This document shows positions 44,300 to 54,168 of a DNA stretch of 64,000 bases, piece after piece. This stretch comes from Pseudomonas paracarnis (lineage in GTDB: Bacteria; Pseudomonadota; Gammaproteobacteria; Pseudomonadales; Pseudomonadaceae): assembly GCF_904063055.1 (NCBI RefSeq), contig NZ_CAJFCN010000017.1:1-64000 (forward strand), in the 5' to 3' direction. The number at the start of each line of letters is the position of its first letter. Within the stretch, counting starts at the first letter, position 1. A program made the position numbers and the translations under genes. The notes under the pieces are model-generated. The model ran no database searches, was not told where the DNA came from, and saw only the letters and a list, made by a program, of their open reading frames with translations.

Positions 44300-45594
44300 G
44301 AACCGACCTTTTGCGCCTTGCCGGCGTCTGCCCCGGTCTCCCCTTTAGCTGCGGGCTTGCCTTGCAGGTGTTCGGTCGGCGTGGTCGGCACCTCGCTGCT
44401 GGCGTTGACCACTTCGATCTCGCTACCGTCCTTGAGGCGGTCGGTGCCTTCCAGCACCACGCGGTCGCCAGCGACCAGGCCCTCTTTGATCACGGTATTT
44501 TCGCCATCGGTATCCCCCACCACCAGCGGCTGGACCTTGACCTTCTTGTCACCGTCGAGCTTATAGACAAAGGTGCCATTGTTGCCGAACTGGATCGCCG
44601 CAGAGGGTGCCAGCACCACGTTCTTCAAGGTATCGGCCAGCAGGTGCACATTGACGAACTGGTTGGGGAACAGCGCCTGGTCCTTGTTATCGAACCGCGC
44701 CTTGAACTTCAGGGTGCCGGTGGTGACATCGATCTGGTTGTCCAGGCTTTGCAGTACACCGACCGCCTGTTTTTTCACGTCGCTACGGTCCCAGGCTTCC
44801 ACTGGCAATTTGTTGCCGGCGTGGTAACGGGCCAACACGGTTTCCAGGGTATTTTCCGGCAGGGTGAAGGCCACGCTGATTGGCTGGGTCTGGGTGATCA
44901 CCGCGAGGGCGGTAGTGTCGTTGGCCGCAACCAGGTTGCCGACGTCAAGCTGGCGCAAACCGACGCGGCCGCTGATGGGCGCACGGATCTTGGTGAATTC
45001 CAGGTTGAGCTTGGCGTCGTCCACCGCGCCCTGGTTGGTCTTGACCGTGCCCTGGTACTGCAACACCAGCGCTTCGGCGGTGTCCAGGGTCTGCTTGGCG
45101 ATACTGTCCTGGGCGTACAGGTCGCGATAACGCTGTACATCGACCTGGGCGTTCTTCAACTGGGCCTGGTTTTGCAGCAAGGTGCCCTGGGCCTGGAGCA
45201 AGGCGTTCTGGTAGCTGCGCGGGTCGATTTCTGCCAGCAGGTCACCGGCCTTGACCATCTGCCCTTCCTCGAAGGCGATCTTGACCAACTCGCCGCCCAC
45301 CCGGCTGCGCACATTAATGGTGTTCAGTGCAGTGACCGTCCCCAGGGCCTTGTAGTACACAGGAAACTCCCCCAGCACCGCCGGCGCCACACGCACCGGT
45401 ACCGGCCCGGTGGAACCACCGAAGCCTGGGCGCGCCATGCCGGTCTTGCCCGTGTGTCCCGCCGGAGCATCTTTATGGGCCGCGCCACTGGGCCAGAATT
45501 TCCAGCACAGGCCGGCGATAACCAGCAGCACGAGCAGGCCAAACAGCCAGCGGCGGGAGTTGCGGGAGGAGGATTGCATGGAGTGATCAACCAT
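44296..45594 (-). CDS. muxA: RND efflux periplasmic adaptor MuxA (MdtA-like)
   Basis: A 432-residue membrane fusion protein with an N-terminal membrane anchor (WLFGLLVLLVIAGLCW, about residues 16-31). Biotinyl-lipoyl-like half-motifs flank an alpha-helical hairpin (about residues 85-215), followed by beta-barrel and membrane-proximal domains; the C-terminus is Ala/Gly/Lys-rich. It bridges MuxBC and OpmB. ATG 45594 is used; ATG 45579 is a close alternative, and neither has a clear ribosome binding site. First gene of the muxABC-opmB operon. Confidence 0.88.
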   Translation of the reverse strand: MVDHSMQSSSRNSRRWLFGLLVLLVIAGLCWKFWPSGAAHKDAPAGHTGKTGMARPGFGGSTGPVPVRVAPAVLGEFPVYYKALGTVTALNTINVRSRVGGELVKIAFEEGQMVKAGDLLAEIDPRSYQNALLQAQGTLLQNQAQLKNAQVDVQRYRDLYAQDSIAKQTLDTAEALVLQYQGTVKTNQGAVDDAKLNLEFTKIRAPISGRVGLRQLDVGNLVAANDTTALAVITQTQPISVAFTLPENTLETVLARYHAGNKLPVEAWDRSDVKKQAVGVLQSLDNQIDVTTGTLKFKARFDNKDQALFPNQFVNVHLLADTLKNVVLAPSAAIQFGNNGTFVYKLDGDKKVKVQPLVVGDTDGENTVIKEGLVAGDRVVLEGTDRLKDGSEIEVVNASSEVPTTPTEHLQGKPAAKGETGADAGKAQKVGS

Positions 45595-45743
45595 TGGGGG
45601 TGAGAGCTTCTTCTTCGGGAGGCTGAAAGATAAGCACTGGGGTGCGTTTAGAAAAGCACCTTTACCGGCTATTTACCTTAGGCTTACAACGTTTAACTTT
45701 TTGATCTTAGTCCACCGGCTATTTCGCTAAGCCGCTGACGCTC

Positions 45744-45774
45744 AAATAAAAACGGCCTGGACTAGGCCAGGCCG
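45744..45774 (-). terminator. Rho-independent terminator after tpx
   Basis: On the minus strand, CGGCCTGG-CCTAGT-CCAGGCCG (45753-45774) is a perfect 8-bp stem with a 6-base loop, followed by TTTTTATTT. It lies 53 bp after the tpx stop and upstream of muxA, insulating the two transcripts. Confidence 0.85.
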
Positions 45775-45826
45775 CAATCATGCATCATACGTGTTACTGC
45801 CAAACGACAGTCATACGTAGAAACAG

Positions 45827-46327
45827 TTACTTCAACACAGCCAGGGCGGCGTCGTAGTTTGGCTCTTCAGCGATTTCCTTGACCAACTCGCTGTGCAGCA
45901 CGTTGTCGTTTTCATCCAGCACCACGACAGCGCGAGCGGTCAGGCCCTGCAGCGGGCCGTCAGCGATGGAAACACCATAGTCGACGGCGAAGTCGGCGTT
46001 GCGGAAATCCGACAGGTTCTTAACGTTTTCCAGGCCTTCGGAACCACAGAAACGCGCTTGGGCGAATGGCAGGTCGGAGGAGATGCACAGCACCACGGTG
46101 TTGGCCACATCGTTGGCCTGGGCGTTGAACTTGCGCACCGAAGTGGCGCAGGTTGGGGTGTCAACGCTTGGGAAAATATTCAGCACTTTGCGCTTGCCGG
46201 CAAAGGTAGCCAGGGTGGCGTTGGACAGATCGCCGGCGGTCAGGGTGAAGTCTGCAGCTTTGGCGCCGACTTTCGGCAATTGGCCTTCAACCTGGACCGG
46301 GTTGCCTTTAAGGGTGACTTGAGCCAT
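45827..46327 (-). CDS. tpx: Thiol peroxidase (Tpx, atypical 2-Cys peroxiredoxin)
   Basis: A 166-residue antioxidant enzyme reducing lipid hydroperoxides and H2O2 using thioredoxin. The peroxidatic Cys is in SVDTPTCATSVRKFN (about residue 60) and the resolving Cys in FCGSEGLENV (about residue 94). I chose ATG 46327 with AAGGA upstream; 30 extra codons in the open frame have no family match. It has its own terminator and stands alone. Confidence 0.93.
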   Translation of the reverse strand: MAQVTLKGNPVQVEGQLPKVGAKAADFTLTAGDLSNATLATFAGKRKVLNIFPSVDTPTCATSVRKFNAQANDVANTVVLCISSDLPFAQARFCGSEGLENVKNLSDFRNADFAVDYGVSIADGPLQGLTARAVVVLDENDNVLHSELVKEIAEEPNYDAALAVLK

Positions 46328-46485
46328 GAACGGAATCCTTATGCTGGGTTTGGTTAAACGAATTCGAGAGGCGGAAGTTAACCACAAAGTGCCGAAGCTA
46401 CCTACCGCCAGACACAAATTGTCATGTCCTGAGGTTGTGGTTTAATTGCGCGCTTTGCGCCTGCCCTTCAAGGAAACCTTCGTCG

Positions 46486-47775
46486 ATGAATCAGCCCGCC
46501 ACCAAAGTCCTGGTCATTGGCTACGTCTGGCCCGAGCCCCGCTCCTCGGCAGCGGGCGGGCATATGATGCAAATCCTTGAGAGCTTTCTTACGCAAGGTT
46601 GGGACATTACCTTCAGCAGCCCGGCCACCATTGGCGAGCACAAGGCCGACTTGCCGGCACTCGGGATCGCCGAACGCGCCATCGAACTGAATAACAGCAG
46701 TTTCGACGACTTTATTCGCGAACTGGCCCCGGATATCGTGCTGTTCGACCGTTTCATGATGGAGGAGCAATTCGGCTGGCGCGTAGAACAATGCTGCCCC
46801 GACGCCCTGCGCGTGCTGGAAACCTCCGACCTGCAAAGCCTGCGCGACGCCCGCCACCAGCGTTTCAAAGAACAAGTAAAAGCCAACCCCGACAGCGACG
46901 ACTTCAGCGCCCTGTTCGCGCCGGCGCTGGAGGACGAATTCCAGCGCATGGCCGATACCGACCTGGCCAAGCGCGAAATCGCCGCGATTTACCGCTGCGA
47001 CATCAGCCTGATGATCTCCGACGTGGAAATCCGCCTGCTCACCGAACAGTTCAAGGTGCCTGCCGCCCTGCTCCACTGGTGCCCCTTGATGCTGCAACCG
47101 CCCACTGCAGCCTTTGCGCCCTTTGAAGACCGTGCGCATTTCCTCAGCATCGGCAACTTCCGCCACGCGCCAAATTGGGACGCAGTGCTGTGGATGAAGC
47201 ACAGCCTGTGGCCGCTGATCCGCCAACAGTTGCCGGGCGCGCAGTTGCACATCTACGGCGCCTACACCCCGCCCAAAGCCACCGCCCTGCACAACCCGGC
47301 ACAGGGTTTTCATGTGATGAACTGGGCCGAAGATGCCTTGCAAGTCATGACGGCGGCGCGTATTTGCCTGGCGCCACTGCGCTTTGGCGCCGGCATCAAG
47401 GGCAAGTTGGTGGACGCCATGCTGTGCGGCACACCCAATGTCACCACCCCGATCGGCGCCGAAGCCATGGGCGATGACCAGCCCTGGCCCGGCGAGATCG
47501 CACAGGACGCCCCGGCCCTGGCCGCCGCTGCCGTTACCCTTTACCAAAACCGCGAGCGCTGGACTCAAGCCCAGGAGCATGGGCGCCAACTCCTGGCCCG
47601 ACGCTATGACCAGGACGTGCACGGGCCCGCCTTGGTGGAATGCCTGGAACGTTGCCGCAGCAACCTCGCCGCCCATCGCCGGGACAACTTCACCGGCAGC
47701 ATGCTGCGCCATCACGCGCATAAAAGTACCCAGTACATGTCCCAGTGGATCGAGGCCAAAAACCGCACCCTATAA
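46486..47775 (+). CDS. Glycosyltransferase (GT4-like fold)
   Basis: A 429-residue GT-B protein. The N-terminal domain begins KVLVIGYVWPEPRSSAAGGHMM (about residues 7-28). The C-terminal nucleotide-sugar domain has IGNFRHAPNWDAV (about residues 223-235), the LHIYGAYTPP strand and PLRFGAGIKGKLVDAMLCGTPNVTTPIGAEAM with the donor-binding Glu-type pattern. Donor and acceptor are unknown; no other polysaccharide gene is close. ATG 46486 has AAGGA 11 bases upstream. Confidence 0.75.
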   Translation: MNQPATKVLVIGYVWPEPRSSAAGGHMMQILESFLTQGWDITFSSPATIGEHKADLPALGIAERAIELNNSSFDDFIRELAPDIVLFDRFMMEEQFGWRVEQCCPDALRVLETSDLQSLRDARHQRFKEQVKANPDSDDFSALFAPALEDEFQRMADTDLAKREIAAIYRCDISLMISDVEIRLLTEQFKVPAALLHWCPLMLQPPTAAFAPFEDRAHFLSIGNFRHAPNWDAVLWMKHSLWPLIRQQLPGAQLHIYGAYTPPKATALHNPAQGFHVMNWAEDALQVMTAARICLAPLRFGAGIKGKLVDAMLCGTPNVTTPIGAEAMGDDQPWPGEIAQDAPALAAAAVTLYQNRERWTQAQEHGRQLLARRYDQDVHGPALVECLERCRSNLAAHRRDNFTGSMLRHHAHKSTQYMSQWIEAKNRTL

Positions 47776-47847
47776 ACACTGCTGCTGGCGAGGTCGCGCG
47801 CGACGGGGCATTATCCTACGCAGCGACCACAATAAAGCGACGGCAGC

Positions 47848-48753
47848 ATGACCCGAGCAACGCGCATCACCGACCCTTCCTACGAACTGATGGACGACCA
47901 CAACGGCCTGTCCATCATCTATCGTCAGCATGGCTTCCCCTGCCCGTTGGTGCGCTGGCACTTCCACAAGGAATACGAACTGCACCTGATCGTCGCCAGC
48001 TCCGGCAAGGTGTTTATCGGCGACTACATCGGCAACTTCTACCCGGAAAGCCTGTTCCTCACCGGCCCCAACCTGCCCCATAACTGGATCAGCCAGGTGG
48101 AGGAAGATGAAGTGGTGCCCAAGCGTGACATGCTGGTGAACTTCACCGATGAGTTGTTCGAACACGGCAGCCACATCTTCACCGAACTCAAGAGCCTGGC
48201 GCCGCTGCTTGAACGTGCGCAATACGGCATCGAATTTCGCTGCAAAAAAACCATCGCCCACGCCATGACCCTGATGCAACGCATCGAAGACGCCCAAGGC
48301 ATGGCACGCCTGGGGCACTTCTTTATCTTGCTGGAGGTGTTGAGCGCCTGTGAGGACTACCAGTTACTGTCCGGCGTCACCACGCCACAGCAAGCCGACG
48401 AACACAGCATCGACCGCACCAACCGCGCAGTGGACTACATCTTTGCCCACTACGCCCGAGAGCTGCCGTTGGAAGAAGTGGCGGAGTACCTGGGGATGAA
48501 GCCGACGTATTTTTCCCGGGTGTTCAAACAGGCGACCGGGCGGACTTTTATTGAATTCGTCAATCGGCTGCGCATCAGCAAGTCCTGTGAATTGCTGGCC
48601 GATGGGGACAAGGCGGTGACGGATGTGTGCTTTGAGTCGGGGTTCAATAATATTTCCAACTTCAATCGGCGGTTTCAGCAGCTCAAGGGGATGACGCCGT
48701 CTCACTATCGGCGGTTGGCGGTGCAGCGGTTGACGGAGCAGAATTTGGCTTGA
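47848..48753 (+). CDS. mtlR: AraC family activator of the mannitol operon
   Basis: A 301-residue regulator. A cupin-like sensory domain (about residues 20-110, with RWHFHKEYELHLI) precedes two AraC helix-turn-helix motifs (about residues 195-290, including LPLEEVAEYLGMKPTYFSRVFKQATGRTFIEFVNRLRI). In P. fluorescens MtlR lies just upstream of mtlEFGKDYZ and activates it in response to mannitol, sorbitol or arabitol; the arrangement here is the same except for the ~1 kb insertion between mtlR and mtlE. Confidence 0.87.
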   Translation: MTRATRITDPSYELMDDHNGLSIIYRQHGFPCPLVRWHFHKEYELHLIVASSGKVFIGDYIGNFYPESLFLTGPNLPHNWISQVEEDEVVPKRDMLVNFTDELFEHGSHIFTELKSLAPLLERAQYGIEFRCKKTIAHAMTLMQRIEDAQGMARLGHFFILLEVLSACEDYQLLSGVTTPQQADEHSIDRTNRAVDYIFAHYARELPLEEVAEYLGMKPTYFSRVFKQATGRTFIEFVNRLRISKSCELLADGDKAVTDVCFESGFNNISNFNRRFQQLKGMTPSHYRRLAVQRLTEQNLA

Positions 48754-48949
48754 GGTTGATCGTTCATCTAGGTGGTGGGAAACAGAAACGTCTTACAAGG
48801 CTTTGAGGTTGCCCCTAGGACACTCGATCTCTAGTCTCCGTACACCGCTGCACAGGCAGCGTCGGGCGTCGCGGCCCGGTTTAATCAGATGCAAAGTGCC
48901 ATTTCCGCTTTTAGTCGGCGTTTTTTTATCGTCTACTGTGCGGCTTCAT

Positions 48950-49025
48950 GGTGGCTGTGCGCGGGATACCTTCGGGTATGCCGGTTTCCTGATTCCGGTC
49001 CGCGAACCTGCGTACGGCTACCACC
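48950..49025 (+). ncRNA. Structured RNA leader (unnamed) before a DUF6124-type gene
   Basis: GGTGGCTGTGCGCGGG (48950-48965) pairs with CCTGCGTACGG and CCACC (49007-49025) as 5 bp, a 3-base bulge, then 11 bp. Inside are a UUCG-capped hairpin (ATACC-TTCG-GGTAT) and a CCGG/CCGG hairpin. An AGGAG site and ATG 49079 follow. I recall closely similar leaders before DUF6124/DUF3077 genes in other pseudomonads. It could be a cis-regulatory element; no family name is claimed. Confidence 0.5.
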
Positions 49026-49078
49026 CCATAGCGTCGCGGCGAAAGGGTGGCAGCTCCACTTAAATCAGGAGTTTCACC

Positions 49079-49264
49079 ATGATCAAACCCACCCCAAATC
49101 CCCCAATCGATCCCGCCTCCAGCGTGCTATTCACCGTTAAAGACGGCATCGATCGTTGCCGCGCTCCGCGTGGGCATGCATTCCGTGACGCTCTGCATCA
49201 CTCGGGGACGCAGAGCGTCCCAAGCGGAGTTACCACGCGGAGCGTGGGAACGATCAAGCGTTAA
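49079..49264 (+). pseudogene. Truncated DUF6124 (DUF3077-type) gene running into the repeat array
   Basis: Starts ATG 49079 with AGGAG 7 bases upstream. The first 24 codons, MIKPTPNPPIDP then SSVLFTVKDGI, match the N-terminus of DUF6124 proteins, which are normally about 100-130 residues. From 49151 the frame is palindrome-array sequence and stops at 49264 after 61 codons. The conserved helical core is missing, so the product is probably non-functional. Identification of the family is from memory of its MIKPTPNPP start. Confidence 0.55.
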
Positions 49265-49638
49265 GCACTGCACTGAGGATCGTCCCCGCACTCTGCGTGG
49301 GAATGCATACCGTGACGCTCTGCGTCACCTGGGGACGCAGAGCGTCCCAAGCGGCGTTACCACGCGGAGCGTGGGAACGATCAAGCGTTAAGCACTGCAC
49401 TGAGGATCGTTCCCGCGCTTTGCGTGGGCATGCATTCCGTGACGCTCTGCGTCACCTGGGGACGCAGAGCGTCCCAAGCGGCGTTACCACGCGGAGCGTG
49501 GGAACGATCAAGCGTTAAGCACTGCACTGAGGATCGTTCCCGCGCTCTGCGTGGGAATGCATACCGTGACGCTCTGCGTCACCCCGGGACGCAGAGCGTC
49601 CCTAGCGACGTTGCCACGCGGAGCGTGGGAACGATCAG
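49151..49638. repeat. 127-bp tandem palindrome array (3.8 copies)
   Basis: Units begin GATCGTTCCCGCGCTCTGCG at 49151, 49278, 49405 and 49532, exactly 127 bp apart; the last is partial and ends near 49638. Each unit has outer arms (GTTCCCGCGCTCTGCGTGG against CCACGCGGAGCGTGGGAAC) and inner arms (GACGCTCTGCGTC against GACGCAGAGCGTC), so a unit can fold into a two-level hairpin. Copies differ by a few point changes. The same family sits between glgE and treS. Confidence 0.9.
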
Positions 49639-49685
49639 GTGGTCGATGAGTGCAAAAAAGTATCAGTGAGCGTGCGCCCAAGGAT

Positions 49686-49714
49686 TTGTCACCGCCGCTT
49701 TTGAAGGCTGTAAT
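49686..49714 (+). promoter_or_regulatory. Predicted promoter of the mtlEFGKDYZ operon
   Basis: TTGTCA (49686-49691) and TGTAAT (49709-49714) are spaced by 17 bp, each one mismatch from consensus. It lies 90 bp before the mtlE start and directly after the palindrome array. The 47 bp between the array end and the -35 box is where an AraC-type activator would bind. Confidence 0.55.
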
Positions 49715-49804
49715 CAACGCACACTCTTCCTGACTTCTCGTAGGAAGACACAACAACAATAACCGTCCTTCTGTAGCCCTCTGGGCGCGGAAATGGAGTG
49801 CGCG

Positions 49805-51115
49805 ATGAAGTTCACAGCAAAAGCATTGCTTGCCTGCACCTGCATGACCCTCAGCGCCGTCAGCCTTGGCGCGCAAACCCTGACCATTGCCACCGTCAAC
49901 AACAGCGACATGATCCGCATGCAGAAGCTCTCGAAAACCTTCGAGACCGAGCACCCGGAGATCAAGTTGAACTGGGTGGTGCTCGAAGAAAACGTGCTGC
50001 GCCAACGCCTGACCACCGACATCGCCACCCAGGGCGGGCAGTTCGATGTGTTGACCATCGGCATGTACGAAGCCGCACTCTGGGGCGCCAAGGGGTGGCT
50101 GGAGCCGATGAAGGACTTGCCGGCTTCCTACGACCTCGACGATGTGTTCCCTTCGGTGCGTGACGGTTTGTCGGTCAAGGGCTCGTTGTACGCCCTGCCG
50201 TTCTATGCCGAAAGCTCGATCACCTATTACCGCACCGACCTGTTCAAGGACGCCGGGCTGAGCATGCCTGAGCACCCGACCTGGAGCCAGATCGGCGAAT
50301 TCGCCGTTAAACTCACCGACAAATCCAAAGAGCAATACGGCCTGTGCCTGCGCGGCAAAGCCGGTTGGGGTGAGAACATGGCGCTGATCACCACCCTGGC
50401 CAACGGCTTCGGCGCGCGCTGGTTCGATGAGAAGTGGCAGCCAGAGTTCAACGGCCCCGAGTGGAAGAACGCGCTGAACTTCTACGTCGACAACATGAAG
50501 AAATCCGGCCCGCCGGGCGCCTCCAGCAACGGTTTCAACGAAAACCTGGCGCTGTTCAACAGCGGCAAATGCGCGATCTGGGTGGATGCCAGCGTGGCCG
50601 GCTCGTTTGTTACCGACAAGAGCCAGAGCAAGGTCGCAGACCATGTCGGCTTTACCTTCGCGCCCCATGAGAAAACCGACAAGGGCACGTCGTGGCTGTA
50701 CTCCTGGAGCCTGGCGATCCCCACCAGTTCCAAGGCCAAGGACGCCGCCAAGGTGTTCACCAGTTGGGCCACCTCCAAGGAATACGGCCAGCTCGTGGCC
50801 AAGACCGATGGCATCGCCAACGTGCCGCCGGGTACGCGCCAATCCACCTATAGCGACGAGTACATGAAGGCCGCGCCGTTCGCCAAGGTGACGCTGGAAT
50901 CGCTGAAAGTGGCCGACCCGACCAAGCCGACCGAGAAGCCGGTGCCGTATATCGGTATCCAGTTGGTGACCATTCCTGAATTCCAGGCGATTGGTACCCA
51001 GGTGGGCAAGTTCTTCTCGGGGGCGCTGACCGGTCAGCAAACCGTCGATGCTGCATTGACCGCCGCGCAGACTACAACCGAGCGGGAAATGAAGCGGGCC
51101 GGTTACCCCAAATAA
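49805..51115 (+). CDS. mtlE: Mannitol/polyol ABC transporter substrate-binding protein
   Basis: A 436-residue periplasmic binding protein with a Sec signal peptide (MKFTAKALLACTCMTLSAVSLGAQT, cleavage after about residue 24). The mature part is the extracellular solute-binding family 1 fold, with LYALPFYAESSITYYRTDLF and a C-terminal hinge region. It delivers mannitol, sorbitol or arabitol to MtlFG. ATG 49805 is chosen because GGAG precedes it; ATG 49793 adds four residues. First gene of the mtl operon, followed by a REPIN before mtlF. Confidence 0.9.
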   Translation: MKFTAKALLACTCMTLSAVSLGAQTLTIATVNNSDMIRMQKLSKTFETEHPEIKLNWVVLEENVLRQRLTTDIATQGGQFDVLTIGMYEAALWGAKGWLEPMKDLPASYDLDDVFPSVRDGLSVKGSLYALPFYAESSITYYRTDLFKDAGLSMPEHPTWSQIGEFAVKLTDKSKEQYGLCLRGKAGWGENMALITTLANGFGARWFDEKWQPEFNGPEWKNALNFYVDNMKKSGPPGASSNGFNENLALFNSGKCAIWVDASVAGSFVTDKSQSKVADHVGFTFAPHEKTDKGTSWLYSWSLAIPTSSKAKDAAKVFTSWATSKEYGQLVAKTDGIANVPPGTRQSTYSDEYMKAAPFAKVTLESLKVADPTKPTEKPVPYIGIQLVTIPEFQAIGTQVGKFFSGALTGQQTVDAALTAAQTTTEREMKRAGYPK

Positions 51116-51152
51116 CCCTGCCACACCACCGCAAATGTAGGCGCTGGGCTTT

Positions 51153-51239
51153 TGTGGGAGCTGGCTTGCCTGCGATGCAAACGACTCGGTCTATCCGTAA
51201 CACCGAGGCGATACCATCGCAGGCAAGCCAGCTCCCACA
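51153..51239. repeat. REPIN between mtlE and mtlF
   Basis: TGTGGGAGCTGGCTTGCCTG and GCAAGCCAGCTCCCACA, inverted, in the 176-bp gap after mtlE. Its position matches the REP between malE and malF in E. coli, which stabilises the upstream binding-protein mRNA. Confidence 0.9.
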
Positions 51240-51291
51240 GTGACCGCGCTCCGACGCAGATTCTGTAGGCATCTGACTGGTTCTGATCACC

Positions 51292-52182
51292 ATGAATACA
51301 CCCACCAAAAACCGCCTGGCCAACCCCGGCTGGTTTCTCGTCAGCCCCTCGGTGGCCTTGTTGCTGCTGTGGATGATCGTGCCGCTGGGCATGACCCTGT
51401 ACTTTTCGCTGATCCGCTACAACCTGCTCTACCCCGGCGAAAACCAATTCGTGGGGCTGGAAAACTTCAGCTACTTCATCACCGATTCGGGGTTCCTGCC
51501 CGGCGCCACCAATACCCTGTTGCTGGTGGGCAGCGTCTTGCTGATCAGCGTGGTGTTCGGCGTGTTGATCAGTGCGCTGCTGGAGGCCAGTGAGTTCCTG
51601 GGGCGCGGCATCGTCAGGGTGATGCTGATTTCGCCGTTCTTCATCATGCCCACGGTGGGCGCGCTGATCTGGAAGAACCTGATTTTTCACCCGGTGTCGG
51701 GGATTCTCGCCGCCGTGTGGAAGTTCTTCGGCGCCGAGCCGGTGGACTGGCTGGCGCATTACCCGCTGCTGTCGATCATCATCATTGTGTCGTGGCAATG
51801 GCTGCCCTTCGCGATCCTGCTGCTGATGACCGCCATGCAATCCCTGGACCAGGAGCAGAAGGAAGCCGCACGCCTGGACGGTGCCGGCGCCATTGCGATC
51901 TTCTGGCACCTGACCTTGCCCCACCTGGCCCGCCCGATTGCCGTGGTGGTGATGATCGAAACCATCTTCCTGCTCTCGGTATTCGCCGAAATCTTCACCA
52001 CCACCAACGGCGGCCCGGGCTACGCCTCGACCAACCTCGCCTACCTGATCTACAACCAGGCACTGGTGCAGTTCGATGTGGGCATGGCCTCGGCCGGCGG
52101 CTTGATTGCCGTGGTCATCGCCAATATCGCGGCGATCATCCTGGTGCGGATGATCGGCAAAAACCTGACTGACAAGCCTTGA
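51292..52182 (+). CDS. mtlF: Polyol ABC transporter permease
   Basis: A 296-residue inner-membrane permease of the MalF/UgpA type with six to seven membrane segments (first at about residues 16-40). The cytoplasmic EAA loop, which contacts the ATPase, is EQKEAARLDGAGAIAIFWHLTLP (about residues 188-210). It partners MtlG and MtlK. It starts at ATG 51292 after the REPIN and ends 10 bp before mtlG. Confidence 0.9.
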   Translation: MNTPTKNRLANPGWFLVSPSVALLLLWMIVPLGMTLYFSLIRYNLLYPGENQFVGLENFSYFITDSGFLPGATNTLLLVGSVLLISVVFGVLISALLEASEFLGRGIVRVMLISPFFIMPTVGALIWKNLIFHPVSGILAAVWKFFGAEPVDWLAHYPLLSIIIIVSWQWLPFAILLLMTAMQSLDQEQKEAARLDGAGAIAIFWHLTLPHLARPIAVVVMIETIFLLSVFAEIFTTTNGGPGYASTNLAYLIYNQALVQFDVGMASAGGLIAVVIANIAAIILVRMIGKNLTDKP

Positions 52183-52192
52183 GGGCCGCGCC

Positions 52193-53023
<831 letters not shown>

Positions 53024-53046
53024 TAATTCCCAGCGGAGGGCCCATC

Positions 53047-54150
<1,104 letters not shown>

Positions 54151-54168
54151 TTTCGTGAGTATTTCCCG

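Larger units (their letters stand above)
48754..49804. other. Gap between mtlR and mtlE
   Basis: About 1050 bp holding, in order, an unassigned stretch, a structured RNA leader (48950-49025), a DUF6124 remnant (from 49079), a 127-bp tandem palindrome array (49151-49638) and the mtl promoter (49686-49714). The small ORFs inside the array arise from the repeats. A 7-bp inverted repeat (TCTTCCT/AGGAAGA, 49725-49748) lies downstream of the promoter, in the mtlE leader. Confidence 0.6.

Noticed and set aside
42236..44566. Long ORF of 776 codons on the plus strand opposite muxB
   Set aside because: Same cause as above; composition is typical of an antisense shadow, and it has no recognised motif or ribosome binding site.
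48803..49140. Two overlapping ORFs (48803-49063 and 48889-49140)
   Set aside because: They run through the base-paired leader in two frames; conservation there is better explained by RNA structure and the downstream start codon.
49151..49638. CRISPR-like array
   Set aside because: Units are 127 bp, contiguous and internally palindromic; there are no unique spacers and no cas genes nearby.
49170..49669. Series of small ORFs with repeated peptide sequences in the tandem array
   Set aside because: They are spaced exactly by the 127-bp repeat and share its sequence; no ribosome binding sites or family matches.
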